DNA of 64,000 nt from Jaapia argillacea MUCL 33604 (lineage: Eukaryota > Basidiomycota > Agaricomycetes > Jaapiales > Jaapiaceae). The stretch spans positions 1,748,383 through 1,812,382 of the forward strand of contig KL197712.1 in assembly GCA_000697665.1 (NCBI GenBank), written 5' to 3'. The position numbers were made by a program, and so were the translations under genes. Positions within the stretch are counted from its first letter, which is position 1, and each line of letters opens with the position of its first letter. The notes beneath the pieces are model-generated. The model had not been told where the DNA came from, did no database searches, and saw nothing but the letters and a program-made list of their open reading frames with translations. Shown one piece after another: positions 1-10,429 of this stretch.

Positions 1-837
1 ACCAGGCAACACACCCTTGACACATCAAGCATTGGCGAGACGTCCTCTCCGAGGGGCGTAAATATTCAGTTATCGCTCAACTAACCCTCGCACGCAACAC
101 ACCTCCCGAACAAGCAACCCCGGCTCTCATACTCGCATCGATTCGCGTTCTCAATATCAGTCGCTCTCGAGCTGGTACTGCATCCTGTCTACATCACTTG
201 CTTCCACATGCACCTCGCAGCCCTTCATCCCCCACCACAACACAACATCCGAACCCATCCTACATCTGTGCTCTTGCAATATTCGCCTACGAAGCTACTT
301 TGTATTGCCGTGTCAACTGCCGCGACTCTCAGCATGTATGTCTTCCATCACTTTCTTCTCTGTCGATGCAGCTTTCGTTTGCCGAGGTGAGGACTCGGTA
401 CTTCATCGTTGCGATCAACACCCTCCCATGCAGCCTTTTCGCCAATTCCCACCTCAGCCATCCACGAACCATGATCTTCCCTGTTCCTTCTTTTCCTCGA
501 GTCCTCCTGTACTTCAGATGCTGCCCATTGGTGCCTGTATTTACTTACATGATTCCCTTCGTGCACCCCTCACACAAGGTGTTTCCTGAGGGTTTCAAGT
601 TGACTTGTCAAGCGGAGGTTAACTTCCCAAGCCGGAGGTTATCAACGCAAATCCTGGCATTTCGACCGCTGAGTCAGACACCATATTCGTCAAACGGCGA
701 ATCCTCGGATGACCATTTGTGCCAGCCGTCCTACAGCGTTCTCCTCCTCTTGTTCGGCCTAATATAGCAACTCTATACATATGTACAAACAAAGTTGCCA
801 CATCACCTCTTGCCCTCGGATGAAGGAGCGAGAACGC
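1..837. other. No supportable gene at left edge
   Basis: Open frames of up to 189 codons exist on the plus strand, but their translations are Ser/Pro/Cys-rich without a recognisable domain, and no splice-joined model improves on them. The stretch is pyrimidine-rich. It could be the 3' part or UTR of a gene lying to the left of the window; nothing in it can be called. Confidence 0.5.
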
Positions 838-1280
838 TGTAGCGACGGATGGTTTAAGGAGCCTGCCCCAGACCTAGCAGGTGCTTGGTAGTTGGCCAGA
901 TTAGAACTCTCATGTTGGGGCCAAGAGATCGCTCGGAATACGTAGGTGGGTGGAATAAGTAGACTCGCCACTCGATGAAGGGATCCTCCTCGAAATAAAC
1001 CTTGAACAATATTGATAGCTGGGTCATTTCCAGCCCCATCATCTTCGTTGTCTCCATCGTTCATGTGCTGGTAACGGTGGGAAGCAGCAGAGGTGAGGGT
1101 GAATGATTGAGTGCGATTCCAAGCTGTGAAAAGCCGCGGCCTGGAGCATGGAAACAGGCCATTAGAGGAGAGCATGACCTTGGAGTGGTCTTTCGATGTG
1201 TCAGAAGAGCACAGCGTAATATTTGCGCTGTCATTAGAAGCAGAACATAGTTTTGTATCCTCAACTCTGATCACAGGGTT
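838..1280 (-). pseudogene. Relic of the tandem hypothetical gene family (third, most decayed copy)
   Basis: Read on the minus strand, this segment matches the two better copies at 5.7-7.0 and 8.3-9.4 kb. It keeps the block LTSAASH...GNDPAI of the first exon, then the stretch preceding SNLANYQAPARS, which is the shifted-frame equivalent of the WPTTEHPL segment of the other copies. About 150 bp covering the second half of exon 1 and the intron are missing, so the two parts are joined directly, and the downstream acidic part and last exon are absent. The open frame that remains is not a plausible protein. No function is known for the family. Confidence 0.6.
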
Positions 1281-1329
1281 GCATTCATAAAATACAGCTG
1301 TTTAAGTGACTTTTTCACTCACAGTTGCT

Positions 1330-1530
1330 TTGCAGTGTTGCTAACGGTTCAGGGTAAACTGGTTCAAACCGATTGTGAGGTGAGTTCCAAGTAGTTTTGG
1401 TTCGGTTTCAAACCAAGACCGAAACCAGCTGCCAGAGGGGTGTGGTCGTGGTAGAGAAACCCGTCAGAACCAGTCATAGACTGGTTCCCAATCCGATTTT
1501 CGTACCTGCTCCAGGAGTGCAGGTTGGGTA
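1330..1530. repeat. Short palindromic ACTGGTTC/GAACCAGT-rich patch
   Basis: The octamer-like motif ACTGGTTC and its complement GAACCAGT, plus GGTTC/GAACC variants, recur several times in about 170 bp (for example around 1358, 1398, 1422, 1468 and 1482). The density looks like the internally repetitive end of a decayed mobile element. No open frame or long terminal repeat partner was found in the window. Confidence 0.35.
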
Positions 1531-2044
1531 CAAGGATGCTTTCAAATTGGCGAGCTGTTACGTCTCCGTCACGTGCATGTCACGAGGTTTCAGTCACTCT
1601 GGGACGCGTTTACTTATACAGTACTCGAGCAATCCTTGGGCCACTTTTCACAGATTGGGCTCACAACACGTTTTTGGGGTCTCAAAGGCCAATCTGTTTT
1701 GGTAGATCTAATGTAATACATGATCTTATATTCCTCAATTTTTTTCAGAGGTGATGGTGTCCTCTTTCATATGCAATGGCGGCCACGAACATCGAGAACG
1801 ATGACGGCGTTCAGCGCTCCTTGGGCCACACAGGCACAAATTGTGGCAAAACTTCCATTTTAGGAAATAATTTGTCAGCTCATCAGTTTCCCTTCTCAAC
1901 CCCCCTCTTTCGAACAGTACGGAGGTTCTGCATCGTATTGAGAAAATGTGACATGATAGGAAGGAAGATCACACAAAAATGCAGTCCCTCGAATTTTTTT
2001 TGGAATTTTCTGGCATTTATTTGAGTCTGCTAGAGCCAGTGGCC

Positions 2045-2665
2045 CAAGGAGCACCCCTGACCCAAGGAAGGCCCCGGGCGACTGCCATATGTGTTTCTGC
2101 GGAATTAGCATATTTGAGGCCCCCAAATAGGTCATTTTCTTCTCCGTAAACTGCATATTTGAGGGNGAAATTGGCCTTCAAGACCCAAAACCCTCTCCGG
2201 AATTAGCATATTTGACGGTTGCATGGTCCAAGGTCCACCGGTCCAGACCTGGAGAATTTTGATCTCGAAGCTTCATTCGCGCGTCCAAGTCACGGACACT
2301 CCTACCATGAAGCAAAACCAATGGTGAAGAGGGTCGGGATACGATCACAACGCTAGAGGCCCCCGAATCTACAGCAGCTGCAATGCTCGCAGCTTTCCCA
2401 AGACTACGAGACAGCTGTTTCGGAAGCTACTGCATTGATTTCATACCGTTGACTAGACTGCAGGAGACGAAATTCGGTCCAAGAGCCTTGAAAAGAGGCG
2501 ACAGGGATGCGTGACAAAATACGTCACATACAGTGACAAACGTGACACCCTTCTGCGACTTTGCATATTTGAGGGCCTAAACCTTGCATATTTGAGGCCG
2601 ATTTCAGAGGTTTTGGCGGCATATATGGCAGTCGCCCGGGGCCTCCCAAGGACCGCTTGAGTTCT
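2045..2665. mobile_element. MITE-like element with about 30 bp inverted ends
   Basis: The left end (about 2054-2090) carries AGGCCCCGGGCGACTGCCAT. The same string in reverse complement occurs at about 2622-2645, both preceded outward by CCAAGGA/TCCTTGG. Between them lie no coding capacity and five copies of GCATATTTGA(G/C)G (near 2107, 2152, 2206, 2567 and 2585), some in the longer context GGAATTAGCATATTTGA. About 600 bp, terminal inverted repeats and no ORF fit a non-autonomous DNA transposon relic. The element lies just upstream of an F-box gene. The exact target-site duplication could not be fixed by eye. The ambiguous base at 2166 lies inside it. Confidence 0.5.
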
Positions 2666-2760
2666 GTACAGTAACTTGGAAGTTATTGTGAATCTGACCA
2701 TCGGTTTTACAGGTTTCTGAGACGCTCAAAAGCCATCTCTAAGCGATCTCTCAACGCGTT

Positions 2761-4369
2761 ATGACCGACATAGGTGAGTCTGTCCATCTCACAGCAATCC
2801 AGCGCCCATTCACGTTGCTTGCGGCAAGGCTCCGCTATTCTCGAGTCTCTGCGTTCGAATATCTTCGTCGCACCCGAAGTTTTCTTTCGCCAGGAGCTGT
2901 CGAAGGCAGAGCAGGAGGTCGCTGATCTCGAAGCTGAAATCTCAGCCCTTCAGTCACAGATTCGTGTGCTTCAGAACAAGAAACCACGCGTCCAGCCCCG
3001 TTGCGCCAACATCAAGTCCCTCTTCGCCCCCATTCGACGATTGCTCCCCGAGGTCCTGTCCGAGATATTCAAGCACCTCGTCATCCCAGACAGTAGAAAC
3101 CTTCGCAATTTTCGCGACTACTCTCTCCCACTCCGCCTCACGCACATCTGTTCCTATTGGAGATGGCTGGCCATATCGATGCCAACCTTGTGGTCACGGA
3201 TATCTCTGTGGCCGGCAGATGAATTCCAGCTCCAACTATATCAACCAACATTGGATCTCTTCCTCTGTCGTTCAGCCGCTCTGCTGATTTCGTTTTCTGT
3301 TGCATTTCCCGATGCTCCCGAGGATGAAACCCTCTTGGATAACCTCGTCGACCATGCTTTCAGGTGGAAAGATATCTGTATTCACATGGGAGTAAGTGAG
3401 GATCCACTACGACCCCTGCTTCGAATTCGAGAAGCCAGCTTGACCCAGCTCGAGTGCCTTGAGCTGCTCTCCGACGAGGATCTCTCCCCAGATAACTTCC
3501 CTTTCCTGCGTGACATCACATGCTTCGAAGACGCACCCATGCTGACTCACGTCACTCTCGGGCGTTTCTGGTATCCGGATAGTCTGGCCAGGCCTTGGAG
3601 CCAGCTTACCCACCTCGCGCTCGGTAGCCAGGTCGAACCTATCTGTGTTCCACTACATGAGTTCTTTGAAACTCTCCGAAAATGCAGCGAGTTGACACAT
3701 CTGGATATCGTATACGAGGATAATGGTGATGATGATGGGGAACAAGCCTCACCTCAGGACAGTATCACTCTTGGCAACCTACAATCCCTGTTTCTCATGT
3801 CGGTTGACAGAGATGATACCCTCCTCCAGCGGCTCATCGCTCCCCAGTTGGCTCATATCTCTTATGAGCCACACTGCCTTCGACTCCCAACAAACTCGTT
3901 TGTATCTTCATTGGCACCCCTACAAACCTGCATCACACGATCCCGCTGCACCATCACCACATTGGCATTGAGTCCCACGGACACACCATCGCAGGATATG
4001 TTCGGCTGGCTTGACACCCTCCCATCGCTTCGAGAGGTCACTATCGATGCGGCCGAGCGTGTCCGGGAATACCAGGAGGCTATCATCAACTACTTCCTGC
4101 CATGCGGGAATGGTACATCATTCGACTGCGTAGCTGGCGATTACAAGATACCCATGTTACAGAGAATTATCATCAAGGGACTTGTCAATTCTCCATTCAT
4201 TGTCGAATCTCTCGTCTCCATGATCCGCTTTCGATGCGGTTTCGGTTCGTCGACCGATCTTCCCGCTCGTCTTGTCTTTGCTGCTTTCAGCGAAGACCTC
4301 TGCACTGTGTTGAAGACTCGATTAGAAGATTGCATAGCGGCCGGGCTTCACCTTGGTTTCTGTGAATGA
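2761..4369 (+). CDS. F-box-like domain protein (Agaricomycete expanded family)
   Basis: Two exons: 2761-2773 and 2829-4369 (1554 nt in total, 517 residues). The 13-nt first exon encodes MTDIG with a phase-1 intron of 55 nt (GTGAGT...GCAAG); the sister gene at 62350 shares this arrangement, so it is preferred over the longer unspliced frame starting at 2774. Residues about 15-60 include LRSN and a coiled coil (ELSKAEQEVADLEAEISALQ). Residues about 75-95 are the F-box-like motif APIRRLLPEVLSEIFKHLV, followed by HICSYWRWLA and an LRR-like C-terminal half (LTHVTLGRFW, LTHLALGS). F-box proteins usually recruit substrates to SCF ubiquitin ligases through Skp1; that role is inferred from the family. 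The F-box identity is strong, the substrate unknown. Confidence 0.85.
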
Positions 4370-4655
4370 TCAGAGAAACACGTCTCAAGAGACTTCGATT
4401 CTTGTAGTGTCATGTGGTTGCTGTATCCAATTCGATGCTTATTTGTCTTTGATCCTTTCAGGACCTTCGTGTCCATGTACCATCTGCCGTAGCATGGTCA
4501 AAATCCATTCGCAAGTTGTCTCGCTGGTGTGACTTTGCACTCGTTGCGACAAGTGCATCACAATCAGGACTCATGGCAACCCTTCGAGCTTGAACTAGAC
4601 CTCACCTGTAGCTTACAAGATTCGTACCACATCCCTCTTGGTGGTCTGTGTGCCA

Positions 4656-5140
4656 TGACGCACAGTAAGTGGTAAGTACGCTCAACTACCCGTCCGTTAC
4701 TAGCACAACTCTCGACTGATTTCCATGAGCTTTTCGTAAGGCTCCGCCATTTGCGACCCTCTACGTTCGAATATGCTCATCAGTCTACAAACTAGTAGAG
4801 ATCTCCAATGCAGAGCAAGAGGTTCTTAAAGTCGAACCACAAATTTAAAACAAGGGTTCGACAAGCCGAAGGGAGGAGAGAAGCGGGTCAGTCTCATTGC
4901 GCCAACATCAACTTGAAGTCGTTATCCGCTCTGATTCGACGCTTACCCCATGAGGTATTATCCGAAATGCTCCAGCACTTCGTCACTTTGAACACAATCT
5001 ATCTCAAACACTACGAGCGCTATTGTCTCCCGCTCCGCCTAACGCACTTATGCTGCTATTGGGGAAGGTTGACAATGCGTACGTCGAGTCCGAGTCTATT
5101 GTCAAGAATATCGCTTTGGCAGCAGACGGACAGCACCTAG
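4656..5140 (+). pseudogene. Truncated F-box-like gene, second member of the pair
   Basis: It lies directly downstream of the intact F-box gene, as its closest relative does at 58.8-60.4 kb. A possible 10-nt first exon ATGACGCACA followed by GTAAGT starts at about 4656, and the second exon starts after GTAAG at about 4740. The reading frame KLVEISNAEQEVLKVE is followed by a stop after a small deletion relative to the sister copy. The frame then resumes as RQAEGRREAGQSHCANI...SALIRRLPHEVLSEMLQHFV and ends prematurely at 5140 after the LSRISLW segment. About two thirds of the protein, the whole LRR-like part, is missing; the sequence beyond matches a different repeat. Confidence 0.75.
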
Positions 5141-5734
5141 ATTGAAATGGGAAACGGCTCATGTATTACCTGGCCGTGACGAGGGTGGGTTATGAATCCT
5201 TCCACCTTACAATAGCTCGGATTTGATCAAATACTCCTCTGACACGACCTTTGATGCACAGCCTCGATTCCGCTGAATGAACGACAAGGCTCAGACGGGA
5301 CTCCTTGAGATATCATAACATCGGGTTTCGTCTTGGAAACGCCTGGTCCAACCGCATAGTGCAAAGAGGCCGGGCCTGAACGGAAGAATTTATCGAAAAT
5401 GGTCGGTAAAGGCAACGAGAGTTGGATAAGACAAGAACGATGAGCGGATTGTGACTAACCTCTCTTTTCGGAAGGGTGCAAGTGTTCACTACCAGAGTTT
5501 GCAAGCGGTTCTCGGGCGCATCGAAATACTTTCCAAGTGATGGAGCCTGTGCAAGAAATTTCTCGAATTAGACAACCAGAGGATGGAAAGGTCACGCACG
5601 AGTCTTTCGGCCCAAATTTACCTCCTCTCGCGAGACTTCCGTCAATTCACCAGTCGATCGCCTTCCAAGCTTTGTCAATATTTGTTTGGAGATATGTCCT
5701 AGGAAGATCTACCGATCAGTGACAGTCAGGCATG

Positions 5735-6960
5735 TCAGTCGTAGCGTTGCATACTAAGCTTCTTCGAAGAGCCTTGCTGAGGAACTGCCCCTGAGCTAGC
5801 TTCAAGGATGGTTTGGGGCCCGAGCGCGTCAATGACGAGTTCAGGCATAGGATGGTTGATAGGGGACAGTGTTTCGGACTGCAATTTGGGAGCAGCAATC
5901 TGGCGCTCCTCCTGTTTCCGCTCTTGGGCCCATGTTGCATCCTCTTCTGCCTCACACGCCGCCCTACGCGCCAAAATTTCCGCTCTAAGTCTGACACCCC
6001 TCAGTTAAATACTCGAAGAGTCTGGCCATCAGAAATGAGGCAACACTGACTTTCGAATGGCTTTCTCTTCTTTGAAGAAGTCTCGAGGATCAGGCAGGCC
6101 GATGGGTAACGAGAGGTTATACCATGCATCCACCATGGTCAAGTCGGAAGAAGCATCGGCTGAGGACATGATTTGCAACATGACATCGCCGACTTCATCA
6201 TGGGTAGGACATTCATTGGAAACTGCGTCCACGCGGGTAACCTGTGCCTCATCCTCGTCGTTCGGCAGGTCTGAGTCATTAACACATTGGGCTGGATAGT
6301 TGGGATCCTGCTGTGCCACCCTTGCATCAAGTAATTCCCTCGCCTCTCGTCGTCTTCCCTTTGAAAAGGTCGAACGTGGCGAACTTCGGGAAATGGCATG
6401 CTGGCACATATCGTGGCATCGTCAAACTTAGACGCCAAGATACGTAGATCAGTACACATGGTGGAGGAAAGGTAGCAGTTTGGCCAAGGGAGGGGGTTGG
6501 TCAACTTGATGGGTTCTCGACCTAGCGGGTGCTCGGTAGTTGGCCAGATTGGAACACTCATGTGGGGTCAAGACATCGCTCGGAATCCATGGGTGGGAGT
6601 CCCTGGTGAATGAAATAAACCCGGCACTCGATGAAGGGATCTTCGTCGAAAGGAAGTCCATAAACCTATAAGAATAGGAAGTCAGTCGGCGCTCGATCAA
6701 ATGAGACTGAGGTGTACGTCATCCAATAAACCAACATATCTGTTGAGAGGAAGTGCTTCGGCGAGTGAAATCTCTGCCTCGCTCAGCTCCGGGTAAGTTT
6801 GGGCGTTGAGGGTGGAAACAGGGTTAATTGAGAAACCAATGATGGTCTTGATGGCTGGATCATTTCTCGTCCCGTCATCTTCATCGTCTGCACCGTCCGA
6901 GTGTTGGAAATTGTGGGAGGCAGCAGAGGTGAGCATCAGTGATTCAGCGTGAGTTGCGAA
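5735..6960 (-). pseudogene. Hypothetical protein, tandem copy 1, two frameshifts
   Basis: Exon 1 (from about 6936) reads LTSAASHNFQHSDG...NDPAIKTIIG and ends in PLNRYVGLLD. Exon 2 starts VYGLPFDEDPFIECR. A one-base deletion relative to copy 2 near 6560 (before MSVPIWPTTEHPL) and a second shift near 6350 split exon 2 into three frames, so the acidic half (AQQDPN...FFKEEKAIRK) is read in another frame. The last exon is better preserved than in copy 2: after a GT-AG intron it reads LRAEILARRAACEAEEDATW and ends SSKKLSMQRYD at 5735. The protein would have been soluble and acidic; no domain is recognised. The frameshifts make it a probable pseudogene. Confidence 0.6.
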
Positions 6961-8346
6961 AAAAAACCTGGGGCTTGGAGATTAGAAACAACCCATTATG
7001 ATTCTCGAAGTCTTCAAGTCGAACAAAAGGGGAATGGAGGAGAAGACAATTGAAGACAAGGAAAGACAAGGGCACCGGTGACATGTGGGTCCCTGGTTTG
7101 TGCGCCACACGATTATGGCTTGTTCTTATGAATTTCCATCAACGATTGAAGTAACATACTGGTATGTAGGTCGACGGAAAACATGGTGAGTTGACGAGGA
7201 AGCACAGTTAGCTCGCACTTGAGAACATCATGGCGAGGCTGAGCAAGTTGAAAGCAGGACTTTGGAGGAGTCTCTCCATGCGGCAAGCAGGTAGGAAAGC
7301 ACAGCGTAATGCTGGCCCCGTCACTAGAAGAGGAACCTAAATATGTATTTCTCAACTCTGTTCACACGGCTCGGGATGACAAAAGATATCTAATTGTTCA
7401 ACTCACAAGACACATCTCCAACTTGAACAAAAAGTTTAAGTCGCTTCATCTCAGTCGTGGGTTCGACCCCTACTATAGGTGGCGAATGGGGTAGCGGAAA
7501 GGCGAAATCGGGTAACCATGTCGTTCGGCCATCGCCAGTGCGCCAAGTTCAAGCTAGCTCGGCGATAAGGGTGCAAATTGCAGAAAGGGGGATGGCCAAT
7601 GGCTGAAATGGGAAGCTGCTAACATATTACATGACCGTGTTGAGGCTGGGCTGGGAATCCTTTAACCGCACAATAGTCTGGATATGATCAAATAAACCTC
7701 TGACACTGCCTTTGATGTGTCGCCTCGATTCCGCTGAATGGACGACAAGAGTCAAACGGGATTAAGAAATCGTGAAATCGGGGAACTCACTTTTCGTCTT
7801 GGAAACGGTTGGCTCAACCTGCAAAGGGGCCAGGCCTGAAGCTGAACGGAAGAATTTATCGAAAACGGTCGCTAAAGGTAACGAAAGTTGGGTTGGGCAA
7901 GCTCAAAGAGCGGATTATGACGAACCTCTCTTTTCAGAATGGTGCAAGCGTTTGCTACCAGAGTTTGCAGACTGTTCTCGAGTGCACCTAAATATCTTCC
8001 AAGTGATAGAGCCTGCGCAAGAAATTCTTCGAATTAGACAAGTACATGCAACCAGGGGATGGAAAGGTAACGTACGCGTCTTTCGCCCGGAATCCACCTC
8101 CTCCCGTGAGGCCTCCGTCAATTCACCAGTCGATTGCTTTCCAAACTTCGCCAATATTCGTTTGGATATACGTACTAGAAAGATATAACGATCAGCGACA
8201 GTCAGGCATGCCTGTCGTAGCATTACATACCACTCTTAGAAGAGCCCTGCTGAGGAACTGCCCCTGAGCTGGCTTCAGGGATGGGCTGAGGCCCCAGTGG
8301 ATCAATGACGAGTTCAAGCTTATCATGGTTAAGAGGCGATAGTAGT

Positions 8347-9365
8347 TCAGGCTGCAATTTGACGGCAGCGATTTGGCCCTCCTCCTCCTCCTTCCGCTCT
8401 GAGTCTGATGTACCTCAGTTAAGCGCCCGAAGATCCTGACGATCAGAAAGGAAAAGACTTACTTTCGGATGGCTTTCTCTTCTTCAAAGAACCCTCGAGG
8501 ATCGGGCAGGTCGATGGGTAACGAGAGGTCATACCATGCGTCCACCATGGTCAATTTGGAAGGAGCATCGGTCGAGGACATGATCTGCAACATGATATCG
8601 CCGACTTCATCATGGCCAGCATGTTCCTTGAAAACTGCATCCACTTGAGTAGCCTGTGCCTCATCTTCATTGTTCTGCGCGTTGGGCAGGTTCGACTCAT
8701 CAACGCATTGCGCCGCCGAGTTAGGATCCTGCTGTGCCGCCCTTGCATCAAGTAAATTCCGCCTCGTCTTTTCGTCTTCCCTTCGTAATGGTTTAACACG
8801 TCGGCTCTCTGGAAATGGCATGCTGGCACATATCTGGGTGTCGTCAAACTCAGATGCCAAAATGCGGAGATCACTACAGATGGAGGAAAGGTAGCAATTC
8901 GGCCAAGGAAGGGGGTTGGTCAACTTGATGGGCTCTCGACTGAGTGGGTGCTCTGTAGTGGGCCAAATTGGAATGCTCATGGCGGGTTCAAGGCATAGAT
9001 CGGAATCCGCAGGCGGGAGTTGTTGAGTGATGAAGTAGATCCGACACTCGATGAAGGGATCCTCGTCGAAAGGAAGGCCGTAAACCTGCAAGGATAAGCA
9101 GTCATGAATGGCTTAACTATGGGAGATTCAGGCTTACATTGTCCAACACGCCTACATATATCTTGGGGGGAAGTGTCGCGGCAATCGCGATCTCCGCCTC
9201 GCTCAGCTCTGGATATGTCTGCGCGTTGAGAGTGGCCACATAATTAATTGAGAAAGCAATGATGCTCTTGATAGCAGGATCATTTCTCTTTCCATCATCG
9301 CCATCGTCTACATCGTCCAAGATTTGAGGGCTGTTCACTTGAGGGCTGTTGGCAGAGGCAAGCAT
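8347..9365 (-). CDS. Hypothetical protein, tandem copy 2, altered C-terminus
   Basis: Three exons were read: 9365-9138, 9085-8463 and 8404-8347. They sum to 909 nt, and the 52-nt first intron has clean GTAAGC...TGCAG ends. Exon 1 contains DDVDDGDDGKRNDPAIKSII and PELSEAEIAIAATLPP. Exon 2 has YGLPFDEDPFIECRIYF, IWPTTEHPLSREPIKLTNP and a long acidic stretch ending FFEEEKAIRK. In the last exon a 62-nt deletion between direct repeats of AGAGCGGAA shifts the frame, giving a glycine run and an early stop at 8347; without it the frame would continue to about 8223 (LELVIDPLGPQPIPEASSG). An upstream exon may exist. No domain, signal peptide or membrane segment is visible and the function is unknown. 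Confidence 0.5.
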
Positions 9366-9778
9366 GAGCGATTCCGCCTAAGAATACCAGTACGTAGACT
9401 CGTAGAGTCAACTTGAAGGTAATTGGTGAAAGGAAAAGTGGTCGCCTGGAGATTGGCATTTGCCCATTGTCTTTACGATGTCTTTGAATCAAACTTTAAG
9501 TCGAACGAGAGCGTAACGATGGATGGGACAATTGAACTTGACACAAGGATTACCAGTATTCCCCGGAGCGCCACATGATGGCGTGCCCAACTGGGCTTGT
9601 CCTTGTCCGTTTCATGGATCGCAAGATGAACGCAACAAAGCACTGACTTGTCGGTCTTGTTCTCTGTAAACAATAACCTTCGGAAGACATCGTCAATGGA
9701 CTCTCCGTCTGGCGTCTTTACCAGCCTAAAAAGACGATATTCATGGCTTCATCATTCCAAGTTATACCCTGATTCAAC

Positions 9779-10429
9779 ATGGCGTCGCTGGTACCCTGTG
9801 AGCACAAACCTCGAGACTCTGAAAGCCGACTATTCCATAGGTCCCAGCCGCTCAGCTATGGCGATATCTGTGTCGTTCGTGGCTCCATCGCTCTCCCTGT
9901 CCTCAAGCTTTTTAAAGGCAGTGACTCCCTTGAGACCGCTTTCTCTCAGCAGACTCGCGATGGCTACGAGAAATATCTTCATCTCAACAAGCCTCGACCG
10001 GCTCTCATTAGCACTGAGAGGCCAACAAAAGCGAATGGCGAATGGCGACCAACAGTCTGGGACTTGGCTACGTACGGAAATAGCGAATACCATGATCTAC
10101 GCAGACTTTACAAGGCCTTCCTTCTGGCCGTGAATTCGACACCAGACTAAGTGGGCCACGTCCACACTACTCCAGAGTGGCGGGGTACATCCAAGCAATG
10201 GATGTTGGCGTTGGATTATACCCCTCCACTCAAATACTGGGGAAATCACCAGTGGAAGTCGCTGCCCTCGGCACCCGAGGAGTCCGCGACACATTATGTT
10301 GTAGAGGGTAATATGCTAGATGAAGCGCAGTGTTTCGCCGAAGAACAGCGCCTGATGTGGAGGAGAAAACCAAGACAGGAGAAGAAGGCATGGAGAAATG
10401 AATTTCTGGTGGGTACCGATCCATTCTGA
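9779..10429 (+). pseudogene. Orphan reading frame with one in-frame stop
   Basis: A coherent frame runs from ATG at 9779 to TGA at 10427-10429, broken only by TAA at 10148-10150. The part before the stop includes SYGDICVVRGSIALPVLKLF and RRLYKAFLLAVNSTPD. The part after it includes TPPLKYWGNHQWKSLP and the strongly charged MWRRKPRQEKKAWRNEFLVG. Composition on both sides of the stop is protein-like and hydrophilic, so it looks like a single coding unit interrupted by a stop or by an unrecognised intron. No family was recognised. It lies between the tandem hypothetical copies and VPS10, both on the other strand. Confidence 0.35.

Larger units (their letters stand above)
5145..9500. repeat. 2.4 kb tandem segmental duplication
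   Basis: The segment from about 5145 to 7400 is repeated with an offset of about 2.41-2.46 kb from about 7605 to 9500. Matching landmarks include GCCTCGATTCCGCTGAATG (near 5262 and 7724), GAGGAACTGCCCCTGAGCT (near 5779 and 8253), the GGCTTTCTCTTCTT block (6060 and 8471) and CTCGCTCAGCTC (6778 and 9200). Each unit carries one copy of the same minus-strand hypothetical gene. Divergence is substantial (many substitutions and small indels), so the event is old. A third, partial copy sits at 838-1280. Confidence 0.85.

Noticed and set aside
198-767. 189-codon plus-strand frame near the left edge
   Set aside because: Composition is Ser/Pro/Cys-rich with no domain, several other long frames overlap it, and no splice-supported gene emerges.
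7455-7485. tRNA-like T-arm (GTGGGTTCGACCCCTAC, a perfect B-box)
   Set aside because: The T-stem pairs, but no matching acceptor stem, D-arm or anticodon arm can be drawn in the 60 bp upstream; at best a chance B-box or a SINE scrap.
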